This document shows positions 24,490-35,214 of a stretch of DNA of 64,000 nt, piece after piece. Position 1 is the stretch's first letter. Each line of letters opens with the position of its first letter. The notes beneath the pieces were generated by a model that was given only the letters and a program-made list of their open reading frames with translations, was not told the origin of the DNA and searched no databases. This stretch comes from Mallotus nudiflorus (taxonomy: Eukaryota; Streptophyta; Magnoliopsida; Malpighiales; Euphorbiaceae): assembly GCA_947683625.1 (NCBI GenBank), contig CANTUR010000629.1:469501-533500 (forward strand), read 5' to 3'. A program made the translations under genes and the position numbers.

Positions 24490-25500
24490 AGTTTCTTTAG
24501 ATTTTAATATTAAAAGAGCAGTCTTCGAAATGGATCATTTCAGTGCCCTTGGTCCGCATGGATTTAAAAGATTACTTTTCAAAAAATGCTGGGATTTTGT
24601 TAGTATTGATGTTTGTGTTGTAGTGAAACACTTTTTTCTATAATGGTTCTATCTTGGGAGGTTTAAATTCTAGTTTTATGATTCTCTTGCCTAAAATTCA
24701 TGATGCTTCCAGGATTGAAAATTTCAAATCCATTGTCCTTAGTAATTTTATCTATAAGATAATTACTAAGCTTATTGCTGATTGTCTTGCTAAGGTGCCT
24801 TCTAAAATTATTGCTTAGCTTCAATTTAGATTCCTTCTAGGTAGGCACATTGAAGATTGCATTGTTATTGCCTATGAAAACATTAGTCTTCTTAATAAGG
24901 CTTGCTTGGGAGGTAATATGGCTATCAAGATTGACATCTATAAAGCTTTTGACACTTTGGAATGGAGTTTTATTTTATCAGTGCTTCATAGCTTTGGTTT
25001 TTCTGACACTTTCTATAGTTGGATTAATAGTATTCTTCATTTAGCTAGTATTTCTATTCTGGTGAATGGCTCACCTAAAGGTTATTTCTCATGTTCTAAA
25101 GGGGTATGACAGGGTGACCCACGCTCTCCTCTCTAGTTTTGTCTAGCTGAGGATTTCCTTAAACGGAAACTGCTGCATCTATTTCAAAATAATTCTTTAG
25201 TTCCCATGTATGCTTCTTATTGGGTTCATTGTCCATCCCACCTTTTATATACGGATGACATCCTTGTTTTTTGTAGAGCTTCAAAAGCTAATGTCAATTT
25301 GTTGTTGCAAGTTTTTTCTGATCATGGAAAAATCTCAGGTTAGGTGGTTAATTGGAGCAAATCAGAAATCTTTTTTGGGAAGCATGTTTCTAATGCCTGA
25401 GCTTTTTACCTATATGCTTTTGTATATTTCAAATAAGGAACTCTCCCTTTCAACTATCTTGGTGTCCTTTTATTTATAGGTGCCCCAAGAAAGTGTTGGC
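24490..25500 (+). pseudogene. LINE ORF2 reverse transcriptase domain
   Basis: Readable motifs in order are FEMDHFSALGPHGF (the PGPDGF block) at about 24525, LPKIHDASRIENFKSIVLSN at 24690, FRFLLGRHIEDCIVIAYENI at 24830, MAIKIDIYKAFDTLEWSFIL with the first catalytic Asp at 24918, GSPKGYFSCSKGV then stop-QGDPRSPL at 25070-25130, and LLYTDDILVFCRA with the catalytic DD at about 25247. The stop inside GVRQGDP (CGA to TGA) alone kills it. The fingers region is broken by a stop at about 24817. Confidence 0.92.
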
Positions 25501-26366
25501 TTCAGTCTATAACGGACCGTATTCTTACAAAATTTGATAATTGGAAAGGGAAAACTTTGTCCATGGTTGGTAGACTTGCCCTTATCAAATCGGTCATATA
25601 TGGATCTTTATTACATTCATTTATGGTTTATAAATGGCCAGTTTCTCTCTTGAAATATTTAGAAAAAGCCATTCAAAATTTCTTGTGGACAAGTTCTATC
25701 TCTAATAAAAAATATGTCATGGTTAAATGGGATAAGTGTTGCATCCCATATGATGAAGGAGGTCTTCGTCTTAAATGTTTGCATCACTTAAATAATGCTT
25801 TGTGCCTGGCATGTCTTTACAGATCAGTCTTTCTATTTTGCATTCTTGCGCTCAAGATTTTTATTTGAAATCTTTTTTGGGAAGCATGTTTCTAATGCCT
25901 GAGCTCTTTACCTATGTGCTTTTGTAGATTTCAAATGAGGATCTCTCCCTTTCAACTATCTTGGTGTCCTTTTATTTATAGGTGCCCCAAGAAAGTGTTG
26001 GCTTCAACCTATAGCGGATCGTATTCTTGCAGAATTTGATAATTAGAAAGGGAAAACTTTGTCCATGGTTGGTAGACTTGCTTTTATCAAATCAGTCATC
26101 TATAGATCTTTATTACATTCATTTATGGTTTATAAATAACTAGTTTCTCTCTTAAAATATTTAGAAGAAGCTATTCAAAATTTCTTATGGACAGGTTCTA
26201 TCTCCGATCAGAAATATGTTACGGTTAAATGGGATAAGTGTTGCATCCCTTATGATGAAGGAGGTCTTGGTCTTAAATGTTTGCATCACTTAAGTAATGC
26301 TTTGTGCCTAGCATGTCTTTACAGATCAGTCTTTCTATTTTGCATTCTTGCACTCAAGATTTTTAT
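25365..26366 (+). repeat. 502-bp tandem duplication inside LINE ORF2
   Basis: Unit 1 (25365-25866) and unit 2 (25867-26366) both start GAAATCTTTTTTGGGAAGC and end with CTCAAGATTTTTAT. Both encode the region SMVGRLALIKSVIYGSLLHS through KYVMVKWDKCCIPYDEGGL. They differ at scattered bases. Unit 2 has its own stops, so the duplication is old. It repeats the RT thumb and connector once. Confidence 0.95.
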
Positions 26367-26789
26367 CGGTGATCTACATGCCTTAATCTACTTATATCAG
26401 GTCATCGATTTGGTTATCAATTCATGATGTTTCTTGGGACTTGCTACGAATTATCAGTGAATTCCTTCAGTTAATTCCTCTTTAAATTTTAGAATTCATA
26501 TTGGCTTGGTTATTATATTAGTGAATGTATTTAGGTTCCTTTGTCTGTAAAATGCAAGTTGGAAGCTCGTATAAGTGATATTTTTTTAAGATGGATATTG
26601 GCATCTCCCTTTTGAGTTTTGAGTTGCTTACCTTGAACTTGTCTGAGATATTGAGTCAGTAATTTTTGTAGATAATTATTCATTGGTTTGCCGTTACTCT
26701 CCTTCTGGCGCTGTTTCTTGCAAAGTGGCTTTTAACCATTTTTGACATCAGCTTCCTAAAGTTGCTTGGGGTTCTGAGGTCTAATGTCA

Positions 26790-27823
26790 TTATCTTCCTC
26801 CTTTTAGGTCTTTCTTACTATGGCACATACTACATAATAAATTGCCAACTGATGATATCTTACCATTAAAGGGCATTTATTCAGCTTGTCAATGCCGACT
26901 GTGCTTGCGAGCTTATGAAACTTTTGATCATTTATTTACAAAGTGTCCATATGCTGTTACAATATAGTATGCTTTGGGGAGTATGTTTGATGTTGTTTTA
27001 GATTTATCTAATGGTTTTCATAAGCTTTTTCAAGTTGCTTGTAATATCTCTTTTCCATCTCAATTAGAAGCTCTTTGGAAAGTTAGCATTGCTTTGGTGG
27101 TTTAGTGCATTAGGCAAGCTAGAAACAAAATGTTGTTTGATAATTATTTCACTCCAATCTCAGCTGTTGTTCATTTTGTTTTATAGTGCATCAAAGAGAC
27201 AGATTCTTTTCGTTTTGGTATAATGTTTAATCAAGTAGCTTATCTCATTATTCTTGCTCGTTTTCAAATTATGGGAATCCCTCGTAAGGTTCAATATATT
27301 ATCTCAATCCCTTGGTTGCGTCCTCATATCAGTTGGTATAAATTGAATTTTGATGGTGCTGCTAGAGGCTGTCCGGGTCTCACTGGTGCTGGAGGAATTC
27401 TTCACGATTATAGTGGTAAATCTTTGTCTTCATTTACAGCTCCCCTAAGTATTTACTTTGCCTTTGTAGTAGAATTATCCATTGTTATAATTAGAGTTCA
27501 AAAGGCTTGGGAATTGTAACTTCAACCTATGTGGACAGAAAGTGATTCCACTTTTGTAGTTTGGCTGTTGATAAATCATTCAATGGAAGTACCATGGCAT
27601 CTACATTCTTCTTAGCAGAATGGTCTCAATTTATTAAGTCAACTGCAGGTTCACATTAGTCATGTTTTTCAGGAAGGCAATTTAGTGACTGATAAGCTCT
27701 TAACCATAGGAATAACTTCACCTCATATTTCTTGGTGGGATTCTTATCCCCCTTGTTGTAATAGTCTCATGATTCATGATGCTAGTGGTAGGGAGAATTT
27801 CAGGTTCTCTTTTATTCTTTAGC
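26790..27823 (+). pseudogene. LINE ORF2 zf-RVT and RNase H domains
   Basis: The zf-RVT segment at about 26805-26955 reads FRSFLLWHILHNKLPTDDIL, then CQCRLCLRAYETFDHLFTKC with conserved Cys and His. RNase H starts at 27330 with WYKLNFDGAARGCPGLTGAG, GGILHDYSGKSL, FVVELSIVI (the catalytic Glu of the AEL block) and WTESDSTFVVWLL (the third acidic residue). It ends near 27823. Of the C-terminal part, the frame 27223-27519 is open and the rest has stops. Confidence 0.88.
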
Positions 27824-27983
27824 CTTTGGCTTTGTATTAATTGTTTTGTACTCATTTTATTTTATTTATAATGAATGGAGAGACTATGAAAGGTGATGTT
27901 GGTGTTATGAAGGTGTCAGCTTAACTGAGATGTCCTGGTGCACTGCCTGATTCTTGCTCTTCCCCTTATTTAAAAAAAAAAAA

Positions 27984-28500
27984 TTATTTAGTTATTTATA
28001 TGTAAAATTTTGATCAAATTAGCTTAGAATTCAAACTTATATAAAACTTCTAAAAATAGTATACCCAAACTTGAAAAATCTTTGGATAAAATTGATACCC
28101 GCACCTATACACGTGTCTAAATATACATAATTATTTATGTGTAAAAATTAGCACTGCTAACTATGAAAATTCAAAATAATTTTTAAATAAAATAAAATAA
28201 TATATATATATATTTACATTTAGATTAATATTATAAATTAAATTAATCACTTTTATATTTTTAAACACAATATACATTTATTCATTTTTTTATGCGTTGG
28301 ATTTTAGTGAATATGATTTTTGCGCAAATTACTTATTACTTTTGTTTGATTAAATTTAATATATTTATGATAAGTATAATTTCTTTTAATCTAAAAGTAT
28401 AAATGAATTGAGTTGAATTTAACTCTTGAAGTTCAAACTTAACCTGTTAAAAATTAAGTAAATTCGAGCTCAAAAAAAGTTTCAGATTCTGAGTTTTTGA
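27984..28500 (+). repeat. Tandem-duplicated block, unit 1, part after LINE
   Basis: It matches 28845-29340: ACCCAAACTTGAAAAATCTTT, TTGGATTTTAGTGA, TTTTTGCGCAAATTA against TTTTCGCACAAATTA. Together with 21655-21838 it forms the complete first unit. Confidence 0.8.
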
Positions 28501-28679
28501 GCTCCATTCAATTCTTTTTGTTGATATGGTAGGTGATTAGGCTATATGTGAGTCCCAATTTTACTCGGTCACCATTGACTTTAAAATTTAAAGTTTAGCA
28601 ACTTAATTAGAAAAAAATGCAGAGACACCAAAATAACAAAATTTGAAAAAGTTCAGACACAAAAAAATGCAATTATTTC

Positions 28680-29340
28680 TATTTTGTTATGATTTGGAGA
28701 GAAGAGGACTGAGTTATGAACTGGTTGCTGTTAGGTACCACTAGTAGTGTATTAGGGGTATTTTTGGAGAAAAAAGTTATAATTTTTAATTTTTTTTTGA
28801 ATTGGGAAGTTTTTTAAATTTAATTTCAATTTAGTCCAATTTATTTAGTTATTTATATATAAAATAAAAATTGGAGTAAATTTGCTTATAATTCAAATCT
28901 ATATAAAAACCTCTAAAATTGTACCCAAACTTGAAAAATCTTTCGATAAAATAGATACCACACATGGACATAGGTTTAAATATATGCGCAATTACTTATG
29001 TTTATAAATAATCAATGCTGAATATTGAAAATTCAAAAATATTTCTAAATACAAAATTATATTTTGTTACGTTTTGATTTAAATTTATAAAATAAAATAA
29101 TCACTTATATATTTTCAAACATAATATGCATTTCTCTTTTTGTGTATGTGTGTGTTGGATTTTAGTGAGTATAATTTTCGCACAAATTATCCATTAATTT
29201 TCTTAATTTAAATTTAACATATCTCTCATAGGTAAAATTTTTTATTTAGAAATGTAAATGAATTGATTCGAGTTTAACTTTTAAAAGTTCAAGTTTGACC
29301 CATTGAAAATTAAGAAATTTTGAGCTCCAAAAATTTTTTT
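28680..29340 (+). repeat. Tandem-duplicated block, unit 2 (uninterrupted)
   Basis: This is the full second unit. It shows the empty LINE target site as CAATTTATTTAGTTATTTAT at about 28839-28858, which confirms the LINE ends precisely. Confidence 0.85.
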
Positions 29341-29887
29341 AAATTCAAAATTTAAGCCAGATTCCGCTGAAATTGAAATTACAACAAAAATAAAATAAAA
29401 AATAAATTATAAACCTCCTCACAAGTCTAATTAAGAAACTTTCGAATACATTTTCTGAATATATATTTTGAGTTAATATACTCAATTTAATAAAAAGAAA
29501 TAAATTAAAGCAGCTATAAAATAAATGAATAAGAAAATTACAAACCTACCAACTAGCATAACATGAGTTAGTTCGTGAGGTTATAAAAAAATGATAAAAT
29601 TTCAGTAGATGTACCATTTGATTCATATATATTATTTTTGGCTCCATATTTTTGTTTTTTCATTTTTGAACTTCCACTTTTTCAATTTTATTTTTCCGTT
29701 TTTTTATTTTTGATTTTTGATTTTTTTTATTACTTATGTAACTTTCTCTTTCAACTTTTTTTTTGTATGTATTTATTTAATTTTTATATTTTAAATAATT
29801 TTAATTTTTAGTTTAATTAATTTAAATTCTTATGGGATCTTACTCAACTGCAGATTGTTACAAAATGTTGCTTTTTACAATCAATGT
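29341..29887. other. AT-rich intergenic DNA
   Basis: Poly-T-rich (29640-29780). No gene or element ends are seen. Confidence 0.55.
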
Positions 29888-31107
29888 AGCCTATATTTGG
29901 TTCAATTCCATTAAAAAATTCATTTCATTTCCATATAAATTCTAAATAGAATTCATTTTCAAATGAATTTTTATTAGTGAAGTGTGTTTGGTTCAAATGA
30001 ATAGTTTGTAGAATTCATTTTAAATGAATTTCATGGTATGTTATATTGTATTTGGTATAAATCTAGAATTTAAGTTAATTTTGATTTTGGTCAAAAATAC
30101 ACTTCTAAATAGATTGTGTGTGTTTTTTTTTTAAAACTTTTTCTTGTGTTTCATATTACATCATTAAAGTGTGATTATTTAAAAATTAATATTTTAATTT
30201 CTTTTTAAATATTTATTTTTAATTAATATGTATGTTGTTTTATTTTTATTACAAGGAAAACAAAACAAAATAAGACATTTATACCACTTATATTATGCTG
30301 GTCAAATTTTCATGAAAATTCAATTTTTAATTCATAAATTTATAATTTTAATATGATAAATATGAGTTGAAATTTATCTATGTTAGAAAAAAATGAACTA
30401 AACTAGGATTATTTATTTACTTCATCGAAGCTCTATTCACATGCACTGTTCCAAAAGGATGTAAATGGTCTAGCAACTGATTAAATGGACTCATACATAG
30501 ACCTACCAAATACATTTGAATTAAACAAAGCAAAGTAAATATGCTCAAATATGCAATCAAGTGAAAAACCACCTCAGTATAAGAGCTGGTATTAAAAATC
30601 GAACCAATACCTTCAAGCTTGACCATCAATTTCCCGTAATTTACTAAATTCCCAGCAGTAGAATATCTAACATGACCAATAGCTAAGCAGGAAATTGCAT
30701 TAAAGTTCACAGTTGAAAGAAGCAGATTTCAGATTACAACGATGAAGGAAAATAACGAACTTGAGAGAGGAGCAGCTGTTAAATGAAGAGAGTTTTTTTT
30801 TTTTTTCTTTTTTTTTTTATTGGAGAAAGAGAAAGTTATTTTTGAGTAGATAAAAATATACGTTTAAAAATAAAAATAATGAAGATATTTTAGTTATTTG
30901 AAAATATAAGCTTAAAACTTGTGGAATTCATTTGTAAATTTCAACTATTTTATTAGAATTTTCTTTAGTTATAGTCAATTCCACAAATTTAAAAAGTTGG
31001 ATTTGAAAAAAAATTTTGCAAAAAATTCATTTAAATCAAACATACATAATATGGATTTGTAAATAAATTTCATAAAATTTGTGGAATTCATTTATATCAA
31101 ACAAGCC
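29888..31107. mobile_element. Possible TIR element carrying a captured gene piece
   Basis: Both ends repeat the words GTTTGGTTCAA / GTTTGATATAA and GAATTCATTT in opposite orientation: left at 29888-30030 and, on the other strand, right at 31020-31107. The left end reads GCCTATATTTGGTTCAATTC. The right end on the minus strand reads GGCTTGTTTGATATAAATGA. This suggests a long, decayed terminal inverted repeat. I find no clear target duplication, so the boundaries and class are tentative. The interior holds the PurF fragment and a pyrimidine-rich leader at 30720-30800 (minus). Confidence 0.4.
30417..30710 (-). pseudogene. GPRAT: Amidophosphoribosyltransferase (PurF) fragment
   Basis: The frame reads AIGHVRYSTAG directly joined to NLVNYGKLMVKLEGIGSIF, then NTSSYTEVVFHLIA (30552-30683). 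Both blocks are diagnostic of the N-terminal glutaminase domain of amidophosphoribosyltransferase, the first committed enzyme of purine synthesis, in plastids. About 25 residues that normally separate them, ending in the AHNG turn, are missing, so the fragment has an internal deletion. The nucleophilic Cys region upstream and all of the phosphoribosyltransferase domain are absent. After residue 53 the sequence becomes unrelated (YLSIFTLLCLIQ) and ends at a stop. The 98-codon chimeric frame is open, but its ATG context is arbitrary. It lies inside a possible TIR element, which suggests transposon capture. Confidence 0.75.
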
Positions 31108-31110
31108 TTA

Positions 31111-31310
31111 AACATCTAAGTAGTTGAAAACATGATCATGATTGATCATGAAATTAAACCTTTACCTAAAAGGTAGAGGTTTTTGAAAAATTCACTGAAA
31201 GAGTACAAAGCATGTCAATATAACTCCAAAACCACCTGATAAATATTCGGATACAGAAAAATGTAAAATGGCAGGCATGATACAGCAAACACTTTCAACT
31301 GACACAAACA
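31111..31310. other. Noncoding spacer
   Basis: It lies between the possible TIR element and the last recognised TFIIF-alpha exon. A continuation of the fourth exon's frame here is not family-like. Confidence 0.5.
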
Positions 31311-33113
31311 ATTGGTTTCTGGAGGACCAGAAACCTTTGGGGCCAGATCTTCCTGCTCCCCAGGATCATTATCAACAGCTTCATCATCATTAGTAAAAAT
31401 TTCTTCATGCCCCAATCATCACCTAACATCAACAAATACACATTCCTAATGTGAGAATTACCTGAAATGCTAAACTATAACATCAACAAATACACATTCC
31501 TAATGTGAGAATTACCTGAAATGCTAAACTAAGGAGTATACTTCCTACAATTAAACTAATAAAAAAAAAAGGTTTGATTAGATTCAGCATCTGCTGAACC
31601 AGATTTGTTGAACCAGGAAAGATGATTGCAGGAACTCTTTCATGTGCTCTAAAAAGAGAATGCATATAAGAATGCATGAGAAATCAATAGCTATTTGTAG
31701 ATTCAAAGTTTATACAATAACAAAAAAAAAAAAAATGAAATTAACAACTCATTATGAGATTGACATCTACAGCAACATATTGGAGAGAAATACTCACCTT
31801 CTCAAAATCATTGTCATCAATATCATGATCTCCTCCCCTTGGACCTTCCTCATCGTCAACGCAAGCACGTTTGTTGAGTCCAAGTCTATTCTTTCTTGCT
31901 ACTTCCTCTTTATCATCTTAATCCTCTATCAGACACATTGCCTTCTTCATCATCACCAGCTGCCTTTTTACGTCGCCTTCCACCAGCTGTTCCACTATCC
32001 TTATCACTAAACCTCTCCACTTCACCAATTGCAGCAAGTCCAGTATTTGCAACTGTCATCATCCATCTTTGGCAACCATCTGCAGTCTTTCTCTTGTTCC
32101 TCATCTTATTTTCTGCTTCCACCAAAGTGAGTTGCTTATATTGTGAGACTGTTGAAATTTATACCTGCAAAGCATGTCAAGCAACAAATATGATTTCAAT
32201 TCTTTAAAGACATCAAATAATCTTGCAAAATAGTGTCTTCATAATGTCAAAATAAAAATTATCTCATTCTTGAAGAACAATTATTTCTAACATAAATAAA
32301 CAAGTAGATAGAAAGAGGCAAAAGTCGTTTTCCTTAGTGCACTCTATTTTTATAAGAGAAAAGGCCACGTAATTTAACAAAAGAATCATGAATAGCATAG
32401 ATAAAGATTATCATGCATACCAAAAACCAGCTGGAATATTAACAAATGCTTTCCCCTGAAATATCAATAGGTAGTATGTTGTTGACTATGAACCATCCAG
32501 ATGACCTTGGCCAATTTTATCCTCCAACAGCCAAGGCCTATTCTTGTAGTTCTCCTATGTAGTGCAATTATAGCACAACTAACAATATAGATAGCGTGCG
32601 CAAGCATAAGTCAGATAAAGTAATGAGTTTTATCTGTGTGACAATAAGAGTACACATTAATCAAAATTAATTAATTACAGAAGGATGCAGAGTTTCTAGC
32701 ATGCAAATTGAATGAATTATGGGCCAAATAACGATTGAGCTCCTTGTTAACTTTCACTTGAGGGGCATTGATGAATTGCACTTGATATGAAGCTGAGTAA
32801 GTGAGAGTAACAAACTGAAAGCTGATTGAGACCATAATTTGTACACAAGACAAGCTGGGAAAAGAAAGCAGCAAAATTGAGGGCATATAAGACCAAAATA
32901 TTGACAAATTGAACATATTTATTTATGAAAATATATAAAAGAGTGAAATATAGTAATGAAAAGAGAAAGAAGGAAAAAGAAGAAAAGGATACCTGCAAGG
33001 CATCCTTGAAGTCCTTTATGGAACGACCATTTATTTTTAGCAAATTTTTTCTTTGAAAAACTTTGAAGGCCTATGACAAACCTACCAATGAAGTAGTTCT
33101 TGTGTGACCATAT
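31311..33113 (-). pseudogene. RAP74: TFIIF alpha subunit (RAP74) multi-exon fragment
   Basis: Four exon-like blocks in collinear order match plant TFIIF-alpha, which partners TFIIF-beta in the nuclear RNA polymerase II initiation complex. Block 1 (about 33113-32993) reads KNYFIGRFVIGLQSFSKKKF. Block 2 (32554-32421) reads ENYKNRPWLLEDKIGQ, then GHLDGSQ-like, TTYYLLIFQGKAFVNIPAG. Block 3 (32164-31798) reads SQYKQLTLVEAENKMRNKRK, TADGCQRWMM and an acidic-basic linker. Block 4 (31422-31311) reads GDDWGHEEIFTNDDEAVDND. GT donors (GTATCC, GTATGC, GTGAGT) and AG acceptors are in place, so introns are retained and this is not a processed copy. A one-base insertion at the start of block 3, a shift and TAA near 31918, and missing N- and C-terminal exons make it dead. 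Confidence 0.85.
31425..31531 (-). repeat. 54-bp tandem duplication in RAP74 fragment intron
   Basis: Units at 31425-31478 and 31479-31531 are identical over 50 or more bases, starting AACATCAACAAATACACATT. They begin three bases upstream of the fourth exon's acceptor. Perfect identity makes this one of the youngest events here. Confidence 0.95.
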
Positions 33114-33153
33114 TAATAATTGAAAAGCACAACTCTATATGTACTCCTTTTAC

Positions 33154-33933
33154 CTCCACAAGCTTTGTAATGCGGTACAAAATCTCCTTCAAGAACATTG
33201 AAATAGCAACATCTTTCCAAATGACTGAAACAAAATCATGCAAAATGATGTAGAAAAACTAAGTAAACACAGAGACATATAATTTGTCCTTGATAGTTTA
33301 GAAAACCTGTATATCAGAGCCAAAGTGTCATTATGACAACTCTGCATTTCCGTTTTTGCTGGTGAATATAAAGTAACACAAATGTACTATCTGTAAGCAC
33401 CTTCAAGAGTTCTAAAGTGCATATTTAGCATCATGCAGGAGAGCACTGGCCTTCTCATTTGATGCATCAAACACACATAGTTCTTTGATCTCCTCCTGCC
33501 ACTTCTCCATCTGTTCCTTATGCGTCCTATAAATACGAGATAAATTTTAACATGGACATGTAAAGCAATGCCTCAGTAAAATAAACATAGATTTTTTACC
33601 TATTTTGAAACTGACATAATTGGCTCCTTTTCAAATTCATTACTCATCTCCTTAAACATTGCATTTCCTGTAACCAATAGCTCAGATACCTACAAGGACA
33701 AACAGTGAAGCATTTCATATGCACGGCATATACACTTTATTCTATGATATACACAAAAAAATAATCATGTAATTAAGGAAAGCTACCATCTGACTGAAGT
33801 GTGCAATCTTCCAAAAAACAGGAGAAATATTAAGCTCCATTTCTTTCACATTCGATGGATTTTTCTCAATTTCTTCCTTCTTTACAATCTCTATGTCTGC
33901 TCCATCGTTAATTTCTTGCTCCTTCTCCTCCAT
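33154..33933 (-). pseudogene. Unrecognised gene fragment with introns
   Basis: Exon 1 (33933-33787) starts MEEKEQEINDGADIEIVKKE, followed by an acidic linker and FWKIAHFSQM, with donor GTAGCT. Exon 2 (33689-33600) continues in frame with VSELLVTGNAMFKEMSNEFE, and hits AAA-TAG at its donor GTAAAA. Exon 3 (33526-33419) reads THKEQMEKWQEEIKELCVFD, then ASNEKASALLHDAKYAL. Exon 4 (33224-33154) has clean CAG and GTAAAA borders and best reads IWKDVAISMFLKEILYRITK. The protein would be charged and partly helical. I cannot name the family. It abuts the RAP74 fragment in the same orientation without a clear boundary. A poly-T tract plus AG at 33934-33950 looks like an acceptor before the ATG, so an upstream exon existed, now separated by copia 2. 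Confidence 0.55.
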
Positions 33934-33961
33934 CTAAAAAAAAAAAAAGACATATGCTAAT

Positions 33962-34182
33962 TGTTGAGGAAGTAAATATTTTTATTGTATATATTAGAAA
34001 GTAAATATTTATATACAATTAGAAATAAAGTTCTATTCTATTTAGGATGTTATTCTATTCCTAATTAGGTTGTGATTAAGATTCCTGTATGTATAGATAA
34101 GGGGTGTAACCCTTCTTTGAACATCAATGGAAAAATATTTCCTTTGAAATTTTCTTTCTTGTTCTCTGAATTTTATTTTTCA
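33962..34182 (+). repeat. 5' LTR of copia 2
   Basis: It starts TGTTGAGGAAG and ends TTTTTCA, 221 bases. It matches the 3' LTR except for an extra segment of about 55 bases present only there. Confidence 0.95.
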
Positions 34183-34194
34183 TGGTATTAGAGC
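34183..34194 (+). other. Primer binding site of copia 2 (tRNA-iMet)
   Basis: TGGTATTAGAGC directly abuts the 5' LTR and differs from the perfect initiator tRNA-Met complement at one base (C to T). Confidence 0.9.
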
Positions 34195-34279
34195 ATACCC
34201 ATTGAAATCGAATTTTTTTTATTGAATTCTTGCAAATCGTATTTTCTTCTTCCTTTGAATTCTTTGAATCTTCAAAATC

Positions 34280-35160
34280 ATGACCACCAAAAACATAACC
34301 ATCGTATCCCATGGAGCACCTAACTTTATTCAAACCCTTCAAGATAATTCTCCCTTTCCCACATGAATTATTCTTGATTGTACAAACTATACTCTATGGT
34401 AACAGATCATGAAGACGTGAATTGAAGCCAGAAATAAATCTGACTTTCTGAATGGCACTACGCCAAAGCCACCAGCAGGAGATAAAGCATTGGAGACTTG
34501 GCTCCTTGATAATAATCGAGTCAAAAGTTGGCTGATTGACTCGATGAGTCCGATATTGATGCAGAGATTCATTCGTCTTCCAACAGCAAAGGATCTATGG
34601 GATGCTGTCTCAAAAACCTTCTATGATGGGTCTGACGAAACCCAGTTCTTTGAATTGAATTGAAAATCATTCACAACACGTCAGAATGGTAAGCCATTAC
34701 CTGCATACTATAATGAATTAATTGGAATATTTCAGGAAATCAATGCCCGGACGTGTGCACAAGGGGAGGATGTTAATGGAGTAGTATCCATAAACATATT
34801 AGCGGACTATGAACACATATTTTCCTAGCCAGGCTTGATTCTGAATTTAATAATGCTCGGAGTGAAATACTCCGGAAGGATCCACCTCTTGATCTCAAGT
34901 CTAGTTATGCATATGTCTAGAGGGATCATAACCAACGACATATGATAGAAGAGCCGAAGATACTGCCGGACCATTCTGTACTTGTAGCAGCTCAGACTCG
35001 ACCCCAGTTCAAAGGAAAGATACCGAGTAAGCCCACCACATACACTTGTACTCATTGTGGTGAAGTTGGACACTCCAAGGAATGGTGCTATGAAATTATG
35101 GGATATCCGAAATGGTGGGATTTCAACAAAAAGCCTCGTAAGAAGCTCGGCAAGGCTACA
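34280..35160 (+). pseudogene. Copia 2 gag
   Basis: The ATG at 34280 gives MTTKNITIVSHGAPNF and leads to a UBN2-type capsid (ETWLLDNNRVKSWLIDSM, PTAKDLWDAVSKTFYDGSDE). Where the family has LNWKSF this copy has LN-stop-KSF (TGG to TGA). The zinc knuckle CTHCGEVGHSKEWC lies at about 35049-35090 in the open frame from 34942. A frameshift separates capsid and knuckle near 34830-34940. Confidence 0.9.
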
Positions 35161-35214
35161 ATTGCTACTTCTAAACTAAGTAGTGATCCTGATACCACTT
35201 CAGATATGACAAAT

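Larger units (their letters stand above)
21839..27983 (+). mobile_element. L1-type LINE, full length, decayed
   Basis: The element is flanked by a perfect 10-bp target duplication TTATTTAGTT (21829-21838 and 27984-27993) and ends in a 12-A tail. It has ORF1 with a DUF4283-like domain and CCHC knuckle, then ORF2 with endonuclease, reverse transcriptase, zf-RVT and a C-terminal RNase H. That is the standard layout of plant L1 LINEs that kept RNase H. The 6145-bp length and intact 5' start mean this was a full-length insertion. Every domain has since gained stops and shifts, and the RT region carries a 502-bp internal duplication. Confidence 0.95.

Noticed and set aside
29888..33933. Definite Helitron call for the gene-fragment cluster
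   Set aside because: I could not see a 5' TC end and a 3' hairpin followed by CTRR at an A/T target by eye, so only the capture hypothesis is kept.
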